From Streptomyces roseifaciens (GTDB lineage: Bacteria; Actinomycetota; Actinomycetes; Streptomycetales; Streptomycetaceae), in the NCBI RefSeq assembly GCF_001445655.1, contig NZ_LNBE01000002.1:682001-746000 (forward strand): a stretch of DNA of 64,000 nucleotides, in the 5' to 3' direction. The notes under the pieces are model-generated. The model was not told the origin of the DNA and searched no databases. It saw only the letters and a program-made list of their open reading frames with translations. The number at the start of each line of letters is the position of its first letter. Position 1 is the first letter of the stretch. Made by a program: the position numbers and the translations under genes. Shown here one piece after another: positions 26,360-35,239 of the stretch.

Positions 26360-26398
26360 GACCGCCCCGAGCCCGCCTTTGCGCCGGCCGGGGCGGTC
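26360..26398 (+). terminator. Terminator after the methyltransferase
   Basis: GACCGCCCC and GGGGCGGTC, perfect 9-bp arms, starting 26 bp after the stop codon, with a 21-base loop that can itself pair partly (GCCGGC). Confidence 0.7.
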
Positions 26399-26705
26399 GG
26401 GGCGGCCGGGACTTCCCTGCCGGAACTCCCTGCTGCAGCGACCTGACTGGTCGTCATACCGCGGGCGCGCGACTCGACCGCACACTATCGGCCACCTCGC
26501 CCCCGGCGTCAGGGCTCTCCGAGGTGCCGGCCCGAGGCGAGGAATATGCGGATAATCGCACCAGGTCAGCCCTGGTCGCCGCCCTGAAGCACCCCGGAAG
26601 GCCGGTGCGGGTCACACGAATCATCGCCCCCTCGTGGCGCAAAGACGACGGTGCCGCCCCGGCCACCTCGACCAACATCATCAGGCGCTGCTTCACTTGC
26701 GCGGC

Positions 26706-26747
26706 GGGAGCCCCCAGTCGCCCGATCGGGCTACTTCAGGGGCTCCC
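26706..26747. promoter_or_regulatory. Nested palindromes in the encapsulin/2-MIB leader
   Basis: An outer inverted repeat (GGGAGCCCC at 26706-26714, GGGGCTCCC at 26739-26747) encloses a perfect 12-bp palindrome GCCCGATCGGGC (26720-26731). The block ends 36 bp before the encapsulin ATG. It could be a dimer-binding operator, an attenuator-like cruciform or RNA hairpin. The remaining gap (26399-26705) shows only a possible AT-richer promoter stretch near 26547-26560 (TATGCGGATAAT). Confidence 0.65.
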
Positions 26748-26783
26748 TCTTGACGCATGCGCCGAGACGGAAGAGGGACCGGG

Positions 26784-28211
26784 ATGTCGACCGCAGCGCA
26801 CTGGCAACAGCCGGAGCAGCCCGAACAGCAAGCAGGCCGGGCCCAGCTCAGCCTGGGGATCGCCGCTGCGCGGAATCTGGCGAGCACCACCAAGACGGTC
26901 CCGCAGATGCAGGGCATCAGCTCGCGGTGGCTGCTGCGCATGCTGCCGTGGGTGGAGGTGAAGGGCGGCACGTACCGGGTCAACCGGCGCCTGGTGTACG
27001 AGGTCGGCGACGGCCGGGTCACCTTCGTCCAGGAAGGCGCCGCGGTCAAGGTCGTCCCCGCCGAGCTGGGGGAGCTGCCGCTGCTGCGCGGATTCCACGA
27101 CGACGAGGCGCTGCGGGCGCTGGCAGAGCGCTGCCGGCAGCAGGAGTACGAACCCGGCCAGGTGATCGCCGAACGGGGCCGTCCCGTCGACCACGTCTAC
27201 CTGATCGCGCGCGGCAAGGTCGAGAAGGCCGGCACCGGGAAGTACGGCGAGGAGACCCGGCGCGGCGTGCTGGCCGACGGCGGGTTCTTCGGCGCGCAGA
27301 CGGTGGCCGAGGAGCCGGGCAAGTGGGAGTTCACGGCGCGCGCGATGACGGCGTGCACCGTCCTGGCCCTGCCCCGGTACGCCTACGAGGAGGTGGCGGG
27401 CCGCCACGAGGAGCTGCGGGCCCACGTCCGCCGGCGCCAGGCCGAGAAGGCGCGTCCGCAGAACAAGAAGGGCGAGGCGAACATAACCCTCGCCTCAGGC
27501 CACACCGGCGAGCCGGCCCTGCCCGGCACCTTCGTCGACTACGAGCTCGCCCCCCGCGAGTACGAGCTGAGCGTCGCCCAGACGATCCTCCGGGTCCACA
27601 CCCGCGTCGCCGACCTCTACAACGACCCGATGGACCAGGTCGAGCACCAGCTGCGGCTGACCATCGAGGCGCTGCGCGAGCGCCAGGAGTCCGAGCTCGT
27701 CAACAACCCCGAGTTCGGCCTGCTGCACAACGCCGACTACAGCCAGCGCATCTCCACCCACTCCGGCCCGCCCACGCCCGACGACATGGACGAGCTGCTG
27801 AGCATGCGGCGCGGCACCAAGGCTTTCTTCGCCCACCCCCGGGCCATCTCCGCGCTCGCCCGCGAGTGCAACAAGCGGGGCCTGTCCTTCGACAGCGCCG
27901 ACGTGAACGGCCACCCCGTGCCCGCCTGGCGCGGCGTGCCGATCCTCCCCTGCGGCAAGATCCCCGTCTCGGAAGAGGGCACCTCCTCCATCCTCGCCAT
28001 GCGCCTGGGCGAGGGCGAGCAGGGCGTGGTCGGCCTGCGGCAGACCGGGATCCCGGACGAGTACGAGCCCGGCCTGAACGTGCGGTTCATGGGCATCAAC
28101 GACCAGGCCCTCATCTCCTACCTGGTCAGCACCTACTACTCGGCGGCCGTCCTCGTCCCCGACGCGCTCGGCGTCCTCGAGAACGTCGAGGTCTTCCACA
28201 CCCCGTCCTGA
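26784..28211 (+). CDS. Family 2B encapsulin shell protein with cyclic-nucleotide-binding-like insert
   Basis: A 475-aa protein often misannotated as a Crp/Fnr regulator. A cNMP-binding fold occupies about residues 97-210 ([53 protein letters not shown]). It is embedded in an HK97-type shell protein: N-terminal [22 protein letters not shown], and a large C-terminal part with [37 protein letters not shown] and [17 protein letters not shown]. No helix-turn-helix follows the cNMP fold, which argues against a transcription factor. It forms the protein compartment that encloses the terpene cyclase encoded next. ATG behind GAAGAGGGA. Confidence 0.92.
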   Translation: MSTAAHWQQPEQPEQQAGRAQLSLGIAAARNLASTTKTVPQMQGISSRWLLRMLPWVEVKGGTYRVNRRLVYEVGDGRVTFVQEGAAVKVVPAELGELPLLRGFHDDEALRALAERCRQQEYEPGQVIAERGRPVDHVYLIARGKVEKAGTGKYGEETRRGVLADGGFFGAQTVAEEPGKWEFTARAMTACTVLALPRYAYEEVAGRHEELRAHVRRRQAEKARPQNKKGEANITLASGHTGEPALPGTFVDYELAPREYELSVAQTILRVHTRVADLYNDPMDQVEHQLRLTIEALRERQESELVNNPEFGLLHNADYSQRISTHSGPPTPDDMDELLSMRRGTKAFFAHPRAISALARECNKRGLSFDSADVNGHPVPAWRGVPILPCGKIPVSEEGTSSILAMRLGEGEQGVVGLRQTGIPDEYEPGLNVRFMGINDQALISYLVSTYYSAAVLVPDALGVLENVEVFHTPS

Positions 28212-28246
28212 CGGGCACCCCACCCCCCGGAACGGAGAGAAGAACC

Positions 28247-29554
28247 TTGTCACTGCTGTCCCGGATCACCGCGCCCCCGGCACGTCACGACGTGGCGCGG
28301 CTCGTGGCCACGCTGCTCACCCACCGCCAGGACGCCCGCCGGTCGGCACCGCAGGCGCTGCCCGGCACCACCCCTCGCCCGGCGGGCACCGCCCTGCCCA
28401 CCGGTCCGACGGGGCTGGGCACCTCCGCCGCACGCCTCGCGGCCGGGAAGGCCAGGGAGACCTGGCGGGCCGGGAAGGCCGGGGCGGCCGGGGAAGCCGG
28501 GAACGTCGCCGGGAAGCCGGCGGCCGGCGCCCCGGGTGCCCCCGGCATCTCCGTTGCTCCCGTTGCTTCCGGCGCCGCCTCGGACGACCGTGGCACCGGC
28601 GTCCCCGAGCTGTACTGCCCGCCCGCGCTCCGCGACGACCCGGCGCTCGCCCGTGAGGTCAACGACCGGCTGGTGGACTGGGCGGACGAGGCCGGCATCT
28701 ACGCCGGACGGCTCGACCGCGTCCGCGCGGCCGACTTCGGGCGCCTGATGATGCTGGCCCACCCCGACAGCGACGACCCGGACCGGCTGCTGGCGGCGGG
28801 CAAGTGCGCCCTGGCCGAGTGGGCCACGGACGACTACTACTGCGACGACGAGACCATGGGCTCCAGGACCGAACTCCTCGGCTCCCACCTCGGACTCGCC
28901 TACACGGCCCTCGACCCCTCCCACCTTCCGGCCCGCTACGCGCCGGCGTGGGAGGAGGAGATGCGCGAGGACCCCGTACGCGTCGCCCTGCGCTCGGGCC
29001 TGGACCACTTGTCCCGCTACGCGGAGCCCTCGCAGGTGGCCCGGCTGCGGCACGAGGTCGCCGTCCTCTTCGTGGGCTACGAGCAGGAGGGCTCGTGGCG
29101 CTCCCAGGGCCGCATGCCCGGCGTCCGCGAGTACCTGGCCCACCGTCAGATCAACAGCTTCCTCCCCTGCATCGCACTTGCCGACGTGGTCGGCGGCTAT
29201 GCGCTGCCCGCCTCCGAATACGCCGAACCGCGCGTGCGCCGCGCCGTGACGATGGCCGCCACGGCCGCCACCCTCGTCAACGATCTGTACTCGATGACGA
29301 AGGAACACGACTCCTCGGGCGTGGAGTTCAACCTCCCCGTCGTGATCGCCGAGGAGGACGGCTGCTCGCTGCGCGAGGCCATCGAGCGGAGCGCGGAGAT
29401 CCACGACGAGCTCGTGCACACCTACGAGACGGAGGCCGCGGCCCTCGCCCTCACCGGAACGCCCGAGCTGCGCCGGTTCCTCGCGGGAGTCTGGGCCTGG
29501 CTCGGCGGCAACCGCGAATGGCACGCCGGAAGCCCCCGCTACAACGGCGCGTGA
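28247..29554 (+). CDS. 2-methylisoborneol synthase, encapsulin cargo (terpene cyclase)
   Basis: A 435-aa class I terpene cyclase converting 2-methyl-GPP to 2-methylisoborneol. The aspartate-rich metal motif is DDYYCDDE (from about Asp195) and the second is NDLYSMTKE (from about Asn345), with the family's HRQINSFLPCIALADVVGGY between. The first 115 or so residues are disordered and rich in Ala, Gly and Pro with repeated AGKA/AGEAG units; in this family that extension targets the enzyme into the encapsulin. The TTG start (28247) follows GGAGAGAAG, 35 bp behind the shell gene. The cyclase has one domain, so it is not geosmin synthase. Confidence 0.93.
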   Translation: MSLLSRITAPPARHDVARLVATLLTHRQDARRSAPQALPGTTPRPAGTALPTGPTGLGTSAARLAAGKARETWRAGKAGAAGEAGNVAGKPAAGAPGAPGISVAPVASGAASDDRGTGVPELYCPPALRDDPALAREVNDRLVDWADEAGIYAGRLDRVRAADFGRLMMLAHPDSDDPDRLLAAGKCALAEWATDDYYCDDETMGSRTELLGSHLGLAYTALDPSHLPARYAPAWEEEMREDPVRVALRSGLDHLSRYAEPSQVARLRHEVAVLFVGYEQEGSWRSQGRMPGVREYLAHRQINSFLPCIALADVVGGYALPASEYAEPRVRRAVTMAATAATLVNDLYSMTKEHDSSGVEFNLPVVIAEEDGCSLREAIERSAEIHDELVHTYETEAAALALTGTPELRRFLAGVWAWLGGNREWHAGSPRYNGA

Positions 29555-29697
29555 GCCCGCCCCTCTCCACTGCCGCCTCCTCCCCGACATCCCGCGCACA
29601 TCCCCTGTACGTCCCCAGCACACCCACGTGACACCACGCGTGCCGCGCATTCCACGCGCCATCACGCACGCATGCCGCAATCCGTAAGGAGCACCCC

Positions 29698-30564
29698 ATG
29701 ACGACCACGCCCGCCCCCGCCGCGTCCGCCGGCGTCCTGCGCACCGCCTACCAGAAGTCCGTAGCGGAGTACTGGAACAACGAGAAGGACCCGGTCAACC
29801 TGCGCCTGGGCGACGTCGACGGCCTCTACCACCACCACTACGGGCTCGGCGACTACGATCCCTCCGTCCTGGAAGGCCCCGAGGAGACCCGGGACCAGCG
29901 CATCATCGAGGAACTGCACCGGCTGGAGTCGGCACAGGCCGACGTCCTCCTCGACCACCTCGGCCCCATCGCCCCCGACCAGCGCGTCCTGGACGCCGGC
30001 TGCGGCCGCGGCGGCACCAGCATCATGGCCAACGCCCGCTTCGGCTGCCGCGCCGACGGCGTCTCCATCTCCCAGGCCCAGGTCGACTTCGCCAACGAGC
30101 AGGCCCGCAAGCGCGGCGTGGACGACAAGGTCCGCTACCACTTCGCCAACATGCTGGACACCGGCCTGCCCACCGGCGACTTCCAGGGCATCTGGAACAA
30201 CGAGTCCACCATGTACGTGGACCTGAACGAACTCTTCGCCGAGCACGCCCGCCAGCTGGCCTACGGCGGCCGCTACGTCACCATCACCGGCTGCTCCAAC
30301 GACGTGACCGGCCTGCGCTCCAAGGCCGTCAGCCGCATCGACGAGCACTACACGTGCAACATCCACCCCCGCAGTGCCTACTTCAAGGCCATGGCCGCCA
30401 ACGGCCTCGTGCCCATCAACGTCGTCGACCTCACGGCCGCGACCATCCCCTACTGGGAGCTGCGCGCCCAGTCCTCCCTCGCCACCGGCGTCGAGGACCC
30501 CTTCCTGACCGCGTACAAGGAGGGCAGCTTCCACTACCTCCTCATCGCCGCCGACCGCATCTGA
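29698..30564 (+). CDS. Geranyl diphosphate 2-C-methyltransferase
   Basis: A 288-aa SAM-dependent methyltransferase making 2-methyl-GPP, the substrate of the upstream cyclase. It shows AYQKSVAEYWNNEKDPVNLRLGD at the N-terminus, the SAM motif VLDAGCGRGGTSIMAN, GVSISQAQVDFANEQARK and the WNNESTMYVDL catalytic region. It is 143 bp after the cyclase, third in the operon shell-cyclase-methyltransferase. ATG after GTAAGGAG. It ends just before a very strong terminator. Confidence 0.94.
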   Translation: MTTTPAPAASAGVLRTAYQKSVAEYWNNEKDPVNLRLGDVDGLYHHHYGLGDYDPSVLEGPEETRDQRIIEELHRLESAQADVLLDHLGPIAPDQRVLDAGCGRGGTSIMANARFGCRADGVSISQAQVDFANEQARKRGVDDKVRYHFANMLDTGLPTGDFQGIWNNESTMYVDLNELFAEHARQLAYGGRYVTITGCSNDVTGLRSKAVSRIDEHYTCNIHPRSAYFKAMAANGLVPINVVDLTAATIPYWELRAQSSLATGVEDPFLTAYKEGSFHYLLIAADRI

Positions 30565-30595
30565 CGCCCCGGCCTGTCCCGGCCCTGTCCCGGCC

Positions 30596-30630
30596 CCCGC
30601 CGCGGCCTCGAGGAGCGAGGCCGCGGCGGG
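30596..30630. terminator. Bidirectional terminator at the end of the 2-MIB operon
   Basis: CCCGCCGCGGCCTCG-aggag-CGAGGCCGCGGCGGG, a perfect 15-bp stem with a 5-base loop, between the methyltransferase (+) and the nucleotidyltransferase-fold gene (-). Confidence 0.92.
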
Positions 30631-30644
30631 CTGAGCCGAGCGGC

Positions 30645-31418
30645 TCAGTGCTCCGGAGTCGTCGCGTGTGCCCGCTCGAAGAGCCTCTCGGCCTCGGTGA
30701 TCGCCCGGGTCAGGGCCTCGGGCTCCGGTCGGAGCCCGGCCACGATCGCGTCGATGCCCCGCAGACCGGCCTGCTGCAGAAGCCGCTTCTCGTTGGTGAC
30801 CCATTCACCGCGCCCCGCCAGCACCGCGTGCCCCGTCTGCATGGCGGCGACGGCCAGCGCGCCCGCGACCTCGGCGGCCTGGCCGCGCCGCACGTACGCG
30901 CCCTTGGCGTAGCGGAGCGTCAGGGCCGCCCGCTCCCGCCACATCGGCGGGGCCGCGTCGCGCAGGGCCTGCGGGTACTCGGGGCGGGGCAAGGTGCCGC
31001 GCAGCACCTGGTTGACGGCGAGTTCGGCGACCACGAGGTAGCTGGGGATGCCCGCAAGGTGGAACATCAGCGGTTCCCAGTGGAAGCGGCCCTGCCGGGC
31101 CTCGGCGAGCTCGTGCTCGACGACGTCGAGGTCGCGGTAGTGCACATCGACGTGCCGCCCGTCGATCGTGAGCCACGCCCCACCGTTGAACACGCCACCG
31201 CCCCAGCCCCCGATCTCGGAGACCTCGCCTTCCCAGCCGACGGCGCGCAGCTCGGCCGGGTCGAAACCGCCGCGGTAGTACACGGCCAGGTCCCAGTCGC
31301 TGTCGGGGGTGTGGGTGCTTTGAGCCCGCGAGCCGCCGAGGGTGACGGCGAGTACGGAGGGCAGGGCTGCGAGCCGGTCCGCGATGGGGGCGAGGAAGAG
31401 GTTGTCGTCGTCGGTCAT
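30645..31418 (-). CDS. Nucleotidyltransferase-fold protein
   Basis: A 257-aa protein whose N-terminal half carries the nucleotidyltransferase signature: a Gly-Gly-Ser loop (TLGGSRAQ) followed by DSDWDLAVYY, with the third acidic residue in RHVDVHYRDLD. The C-terminal half is helical (RYAKGAYVRRGQAAEVAGAL). The fold is that of aminoglycoside-type and related nucleotidyltransferases; many members are uncharacterised. The Met closest to LAPIADRL was chosen; longer frames upstream have no domain support. Confidence 0.82.
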   Translation of the reverse strand: MTDDDNLFLAPIADRLAALPSVLAVTLGGSRAQSTHTPDSDWDLAVYYRGGFDPAELRAVGWEGEVSEIGGWGGGVFNGGAWLTIDGRHVDVHYRDLDVVEHELAEARQGRFHWEPLMFHLAGIPSYLVVAELAVNQVLRGTLPRPEYPQALRDAAPPMWRERAALTLRYAKGAYVRRGQAAEVAGALAVAAMQTGHAVLAGRGEWVTNEKRLLQQAGLRGIDAIVAGLRPEPEALTRAITEAERLFERAHATTPEH

Positions 31419-31714
31419 GGGGATCCGATCCTGAGAACACGCGAGAAGTGAATGACAGGCGATGCGGGCACACCGGACGCACGCCGGGGCAGAGGCTCGG
31501 ACGGCGTGAGGTGATTCGTGTGCCGGACGTGTCATCACTTCATGACGCAGACTGTACCTGCCGGCACCGACGAGGTGCGCGGTGCACTCGGTCCGGGCTG
31601 GTGCAACTCTGCCTGTTCGCCCAGTGCGCGTTGCGCTGGGGCACCTTGCCCCCTCATCGGCGAGCCTGTATGAAGGGAGGGTTGCGCTTTCTGTAGGCAA
31701 AGAGAGGCGTACCC

Positions 31715-32851
31715 TTGCGGAAACAAGAGAACGTCGGATTGCCGGAAGTACAGTACGGCCGGGGCTCAACCCACAAGACTGCTGCACGCGAGAGCGGGCC
31801 ACTCCAAAGGCTCATTGGCTTGCAGAGTGCCGCGGGTAACGCGGCAATTGTTCAGATGCTCCGTCAGGCCGACCGTCCCCGGACCGGGGAACAGCACCAG
31901 CAAGCCGCGCAGCCTGAATCGCAGAGCTCTGCTGTCCATGAGGTGCTGCGCAGTAGGGGTCGCCCGCTGGCCGATTCCATCCGCAGTGACATGGAGAACC
32001 GCCTCGGAGCTGATTTCTCCGACGTGCGCATTCACGACGACAGCGCCGCCAAAGCCTCGGCCGCTGAGGTCGGCGCCCGTGCATACACCTCCGGCAGCCA
32101 CGTAGTCATCGGCGACGGTGGTGGGGACAAGCGCACCCTGGCTCACGAACTCACCCATGTAATTCAACAGCGTCAAGGCCCCGTCGCCGGCGCGGACAAC
32201 GGATCGGGGCTGAAGGTCTCTGATCCTTCCGACCGGTTCGAACGCGAAGCGGAAGCCAATGCCGCACGAGCGATGGTCGGTTCGGCTCCGCCCCAGGAAG
32301 TCCAGCGTGTGACTCGATCGTACTCTTCGTCGAATGGTGACACACCGCTCCAACGGATGGCCAAGGGGAACACGAAAGGGGCGAGCGGCGGAAAGCAAGG
32401 AGGTGAAAAGCAGGGAGGTGGAAAGAAGGGCAAGTCGGCCGGCGCGGTGGCCGAGAGTTCCGGCGGTCCACAGGAAGACATTGAGCTGATTTCCAGGACC
32501 GTCGGTGAGCACGATGTGCGAGTCGTCATGGACAGTCACCAGAACAAGCACCAGTCGCCGCCTATTGGGGAACTCAAGGCGTACACGGGGGGCCGGGGCA
32601 CCAAGTTTAAATCGCATGTGGACCTGAACTGGCACAGGGCCAACTCGGCAGAATATCTTGTGCGCTGCATCCCCGCACTCTTTGGCGAGGCGGATACCGA
32701 AGAGCTTGCATGGTCCCCGATGGGGCCGGGGAAGTTCGCAGCAAAGAAGGTGGCCGTGGACGTCAACGGACAGGCTGTCATCTTTGACGCCATCGCGACT
32801 GTCAAGGGTAACGCAGTCACTATTAACTACCACTGCAACCCGCCATCATAG
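31715..32851 (+). CDS. DUF4157 protein, probable injection-system (eCIS) effector
   Basis: A 378-aa protein. Residues about 29-48 have GPLQRLIGLQSAAGNAAIVQ, the motif often found at the front of DUF4157 proteins. The DUF4157 core (about 85-160) includes MENRLGADFSDVRIHDD, ARAYTSGSHVVIG and the metal-binding HELTHVIQQ. A low-complexity Gly/Lys/Gln linker precedes a C-terminal domain of about 130 residues (from DIELISRTVGEHDVRVVM to the end), unrecognised and the likely payload. DUF4157 is a marker of eCIS-loaded proteins, and an eCIS locus starts 6 kb downstream. Its lower GC and codons such as TTT, AAA and AGT set it apart from its neighbours and suggest acquisition. TTG start after AGAGAGG. 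Confidence 0.8.
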   Translation: MRKQENVGLPEVQYGRGSTHKTAARESGPLQRLIGLQSAAGNAAIVQMLRQADRPRTGEQHQQAAQPESQSSAVHEVLRSRGRPLADSIRSDMENRLGADFSDVRIHDDSAAKASAAEVGARAYTSGSHVVIGDGGGDKRTLAHELTHVIQQRQGPVAGADNGSGLKVSDPSDRFEREAEANAARAMVGSAPPQEVQRVTRSYSSSNGDTPLQRMAKGNTKGASGGKQGGEKQGGGKKGKSAGAVAESSGGPQEDIELISRTVGEHDVRVVMDSHQNKHQSPPIGELKAYTGGRGTKFKSHVDLNWHRANSAEYLVRCIPALFGEADTEELAWSPMGPGKFAAKKVAVDVNGQAVIFDAIATVKGNAVTINYHCNPPS

Positions 32852-32871
32852 GGTGCATTGGTGAAATCTTC

Positions 32872-32907
32872 AGGTGACGCCCCGGCATACCGGTCGGGGC
32901 GTCACCT
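32872..32907 (+). terminator. Terminator after the DUF4157 gene
   Basis: AGGTGACGCCCCG and CGGGGCGTCACCT, perfect 13-bp arms around a 10-base loop, 20 bp after the stop codon. Confidence 0.9.
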
Positions 32908-32999
32908 GTCCCTGGCCCTGGGTGCGTCGGCTGTTCAATGTCGTCCGCCGCCTCGGCCGCACCTGGGCAGTCCGGAGAGGGTCGATGTCCAACGTTCAG

Positions 33000-33803
33000 T
33001 CAGCTGTGCGGGCGGACATGGAGGTCGAGTCCGCTGGTGCCCGGCGTCTCCACGCCCGGCAGGAGGCGCATGTCGTGGTCGTAGTCGCCGCCGGTGAGCG
33101 TCCGGTAGGGGACGGGGGCGTCAGTGAAGAGGCCGTCGAGGCGGTGCGCGTACTCCCGCTTCGCCGCCTCGAACCGCTCCTCCGGCAGGTCGTTGGCGCG
33201 GTACACCCCGAACGGTTCGAGCGGCGTCATGCCCGTGAACCAGAACAGGCCGTGCTGCACCGGGTGGAGGACGTCCGCGAGGCGCCCGTGAATGCCCCGG
33301 TCGGAGAACGACGATTCCCGGGCGCCCGCCGTCACCGACACCAGCGCCCGCCGCCCTCCGAGGGCGCTCTCGGAGTAGGGCGGAGGGAGGGTCGGGCCAT
33401 AGCCGAAGCCGGCGGTGAACACCCGGTCGACCCAGCCCTTGAGTATCGCGGGCATGGAGAACCACCACAGCGGGAACTGCAGGATCACCGCGTCCGACCA
33501 GCGCACCTTCTCCTGCTCGGCCGCGATGTCGGCGGACAGTCGGCCCGCCAGCGTGGCCCGCTCGGAGGCGGCCATTACCTGCAGCCGCCGGTCCCCGGGC
33601 TCGTCGGGGAAGTCGTCGGCGTCGACCGCGGCCTTCCACTTCATCGCGTAGAGGTCGGAGACCTGCACCTCGTGGCCTGCGGCGCGCAGGTGCTCGGTCG
33701 CGAAGGCGGCCAGGGAGGCGTTGAGCGAGCGGGGCTCGGGGTGGGCGGTGACGAGGAGGATCTTCTTTTGCTGCGGCTGCTGCTGCGGTGCGGTGTCGTT
33801 CAT
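33000..33803 (-). CDS. NAD(P)H:quinone oxidoreductase, flavodoxin fold
   Basis: A 267-aa NQO1/MdaB-type protein. The N-terminal ILLVTAHPEPRSLNASLAAF is the FMN/FAD phosphate-binding loop, LQFPLWWFSMPAILKGWVDR is the family's hallmark segment, and FGYGP and GARESSFS follow. It reduces quinones or related electrophiles with two electrons. It is divergent from the XRE regulator 98 bp away, a common pairing in Streptomyces in which the regulator controls the reductase. The ATG before the Gln-rich tail was chosen. Confidence 0.9.
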   Translation of the reverse strand: MNDTAPQQQPQQKKILLVTAHPEPRSLNASLAAFATEHLRAAGHEVQVSDLYAMKWKAAVDADDFPDEPGDRRLQVMAASERATLAGRLSADIAAEQEKVRWSDAVILQFPLWWFSMPAILKGWVDRVFTAGFGYGPTLPPPYSESALGGRRALVSVTAGARESSFSDRGIHGRLADVLHPVQHGLFWFTGMTPLEPFGVYRANDLPEERFEAAKREYAHRLDGLFTDAPVPYRTLTGGDYDHDMRLLPGVETPGTSGLDLHVRPHS

Positions 33804-33816
33804 GCAGCTACGTTCT

Positions 33817-33832
33817 CCCGGGCGCGCCCGGG
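33817..33832. promoter_or_regulatory. Perfect palindrome between the quinone reductase and its putative regulator
   Basis: CCCGGGCGCGCCCGGG, 16 bp, 14 bp upstream of the reductase ATG inside a 98-bp divergent promoter region. A second small repeat, CCTGG-tactg-CCAGG, follows near 33870-33885. Candidate operators for the neighbouring XRE regulator; not tested. Confidence 0.5.
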
Positions 33833-33901
33833 TAGCCAGCACCCTGTTTTACCTGCGGATCCGTGATCCTGGTACTGCCAGGGCCACGCATACTGGAGCG
33901 T

Positions 33902-34801
33902 ATGAACGGCGTGGACGACAGTCGCATCGGAGGAGTCGACGGGGTCGACGGGGTCGGCGATGCCCAGCGGGCGCTCGGCAGGTTCCTGCGTGCCCGCAGG
34001 GGGCGTGTCGCACCGGAACAGGTCGGGCTCGCAGGCGGTCGTCGCCGGCGGGTGCGCGGGCTGCGCCGCGAGGAGCTGGCCCAGCTCGCCGGCATCAGCG
34101 TGGACTACTACGTCCGCCTGGAACAGGGCCGGGCCACCCAGCCGTCCGCGGAGGTGCTCGACGCGCTCGCGGGGGCGCTGGGCCTGGACGCGGCGGAGCG
34201 CAAGCACTTGGACACGCTCGCCGGCGCCAGGCGCGACCCTGTGCCCAGGGCGGAGGTCAGCCCCCTCCTGCAGCGGGTGCTGGATTCCCTGGACCGCTTC
34301 CCGGTGTTCGTGACGGACCACCGTATGGACGTGGTGGCCTGGAACGCCCTGGGCGCCGAGCTGATCGGCGGCGCGCCCGGGCCGGGGAGCCGCGACCGGA
34401 ACAACGCCAGGTACGTCTTCCTCGACCCGGCCTCCCGGGCCGTCCACCCCGATTGGGAGGCCAGGGCGGCGGAGGCCGTGGGTCAGCTGCGGGTCGCCGC
34501 GGGGCGCTATCCCGACGATGCGGAGCTGTCCGCCCTCATCAACGAACTGTCCGCGCACAGCGCCGACTTCCGGAGGATCTGGGCCACCGGCGAGGTCGTG
34601 ATGTGCGCAGCGGGCCGCAAGCGGCTGCGCCACCCCGAGGCCGGGCTGCTCACCCTGGACTTCGAGACGCTGCACGTGCCGGCGGCGCCAGGTGAGACGG
34701 GGCTGGTGGTGCACGTGTTCAGCGCCGAGGAGGGGAGCGAGGAGGCGTCCGCCCTGGCCCGGCTGGCGACGGCCGTGACGGGTGTGCCCGTTCCGGCCTG
34801 A
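33902..34801 (+). CDS. XRE-family regulator with MmyB-like ligand-binding domain
   Basis: A 299-aa protein. About residues 15-95 form a helix-turn-helix domain with RRRVRGLRREELAQLAGISV and DYYVRLEQGRATQPSAEVLD, the signature of the actinobacterial XRE/MmyB group. The rest is the PAS-like MmyB ligand-binding domain (VTDHRMDVVAWNALGAEL, ELSAHSADFRRIWATGEV, PEAGLLTLDFETLHVP). It very likely controls the divergent quinone reductase. The Met after ILER is the start. Confidence 0.9.
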   Translation: MNGVDDSRIGGVDGVDGVGDAQRALGRFLRARRGRVAPEQVGLAGGRRRRVRGLRREELAQLAGISVDYYVRLEQGRATQPSAEVLDALAGALGLDAAERKHLDTLAGARRDPVPRAEVSPLLQRVLDSLDRFPVFVTDHRMDVVAWNALGAELIGGAPGPGSRDRNNARYVFLDPASRAVHPDWEARAAEAVGQLRVAAGRYPDDAELSALINELSAHSADFRRIWATGEVVMCAAGRKRLRHPEAGLLTLDFETLHVPAAPGETGLVVHVFSAEEGSEEASALARLATAVTGVPVPA

Positions 34802-34842
34802 CGAGGGTCTTCGGGGCCCCGGGGCCCTGGAGAGGTTGAGGG

Positions 34843-35190
34843 CTAGCGCGTCTTTTGGGGGCGCAACCGCACACGCGCAGTGGTGGGCAGCGACGTCGAC
34901 GCGGAGCCCGGGCCGAGCGGGCGGAAGCCGAGACCGTCCGGGATCTCGTACTCCCAGTCCAAGGAGCGGGCGGCGCGGACGAGTTCGCCCGCGCCGCCGA
35001 CCTTCAGGAGGACCTTGGTCCGGCGCTTCCACGCCACGTCGACCTTGTACCGGTGGTTCCAGAAGTCCGCGGACGTGCCGAGGTGCAGGACGAGTTCCGT
35101 CAGTTCGGGGGACAGCCCCGTCAGCCGGTCCTGCATCCTCCGGCTCCAGTCGTTGCCGGGGTCGAGCAGGTCATCCACGTGATCGGTCAT
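34843..35190 (-). CDS. Hypothetical protein (115 aa)
   Basis: A soluble, charged protein beginning MTDHVDDLLDPGNDWSRRM with DFWNHRYKVDVAWKRRTKVL in the middle. It has no signal peptide or membrane helix and I do not recognise a family. The frame has a proper Met start and good codon use but only a weak ribosome site. It is convergent with the XRE regulator and has its own gap on both sides. Confidence 0.6.
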   Translation of the reverse strand: MTDHVDDLLDPGNDWSRRMQDRLTGLSPELTELVLHLGTSADFWNHRYKVDVAWKRRTKVLLKVGGAGELVRAARSLDWEYEIPDGLGFRPLGPGSASTSLPTTARVRLRPQKTR

Positions 35191-35239
35191 GCGCCGATCT
35201 TGCCAAGGCCCACTGACAGCGCCCCCGGTACGGCCGTGG

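Noticed and set aside
26784..28211. A Crp/Fnr-type transcription factor
   Set aside because: The cyclic-nucleotide-binding fold is an insert; no helix-turn-helix follows and most of the protein matches the family 2 encapsulin shell in a 2-MIB operon.
28247..29554. Geosmin synthase
   Set aside because: Geosmin synthase has two cyclase domains in about 720 residues; this protein has one and is paired with a GPP methyltransferase.
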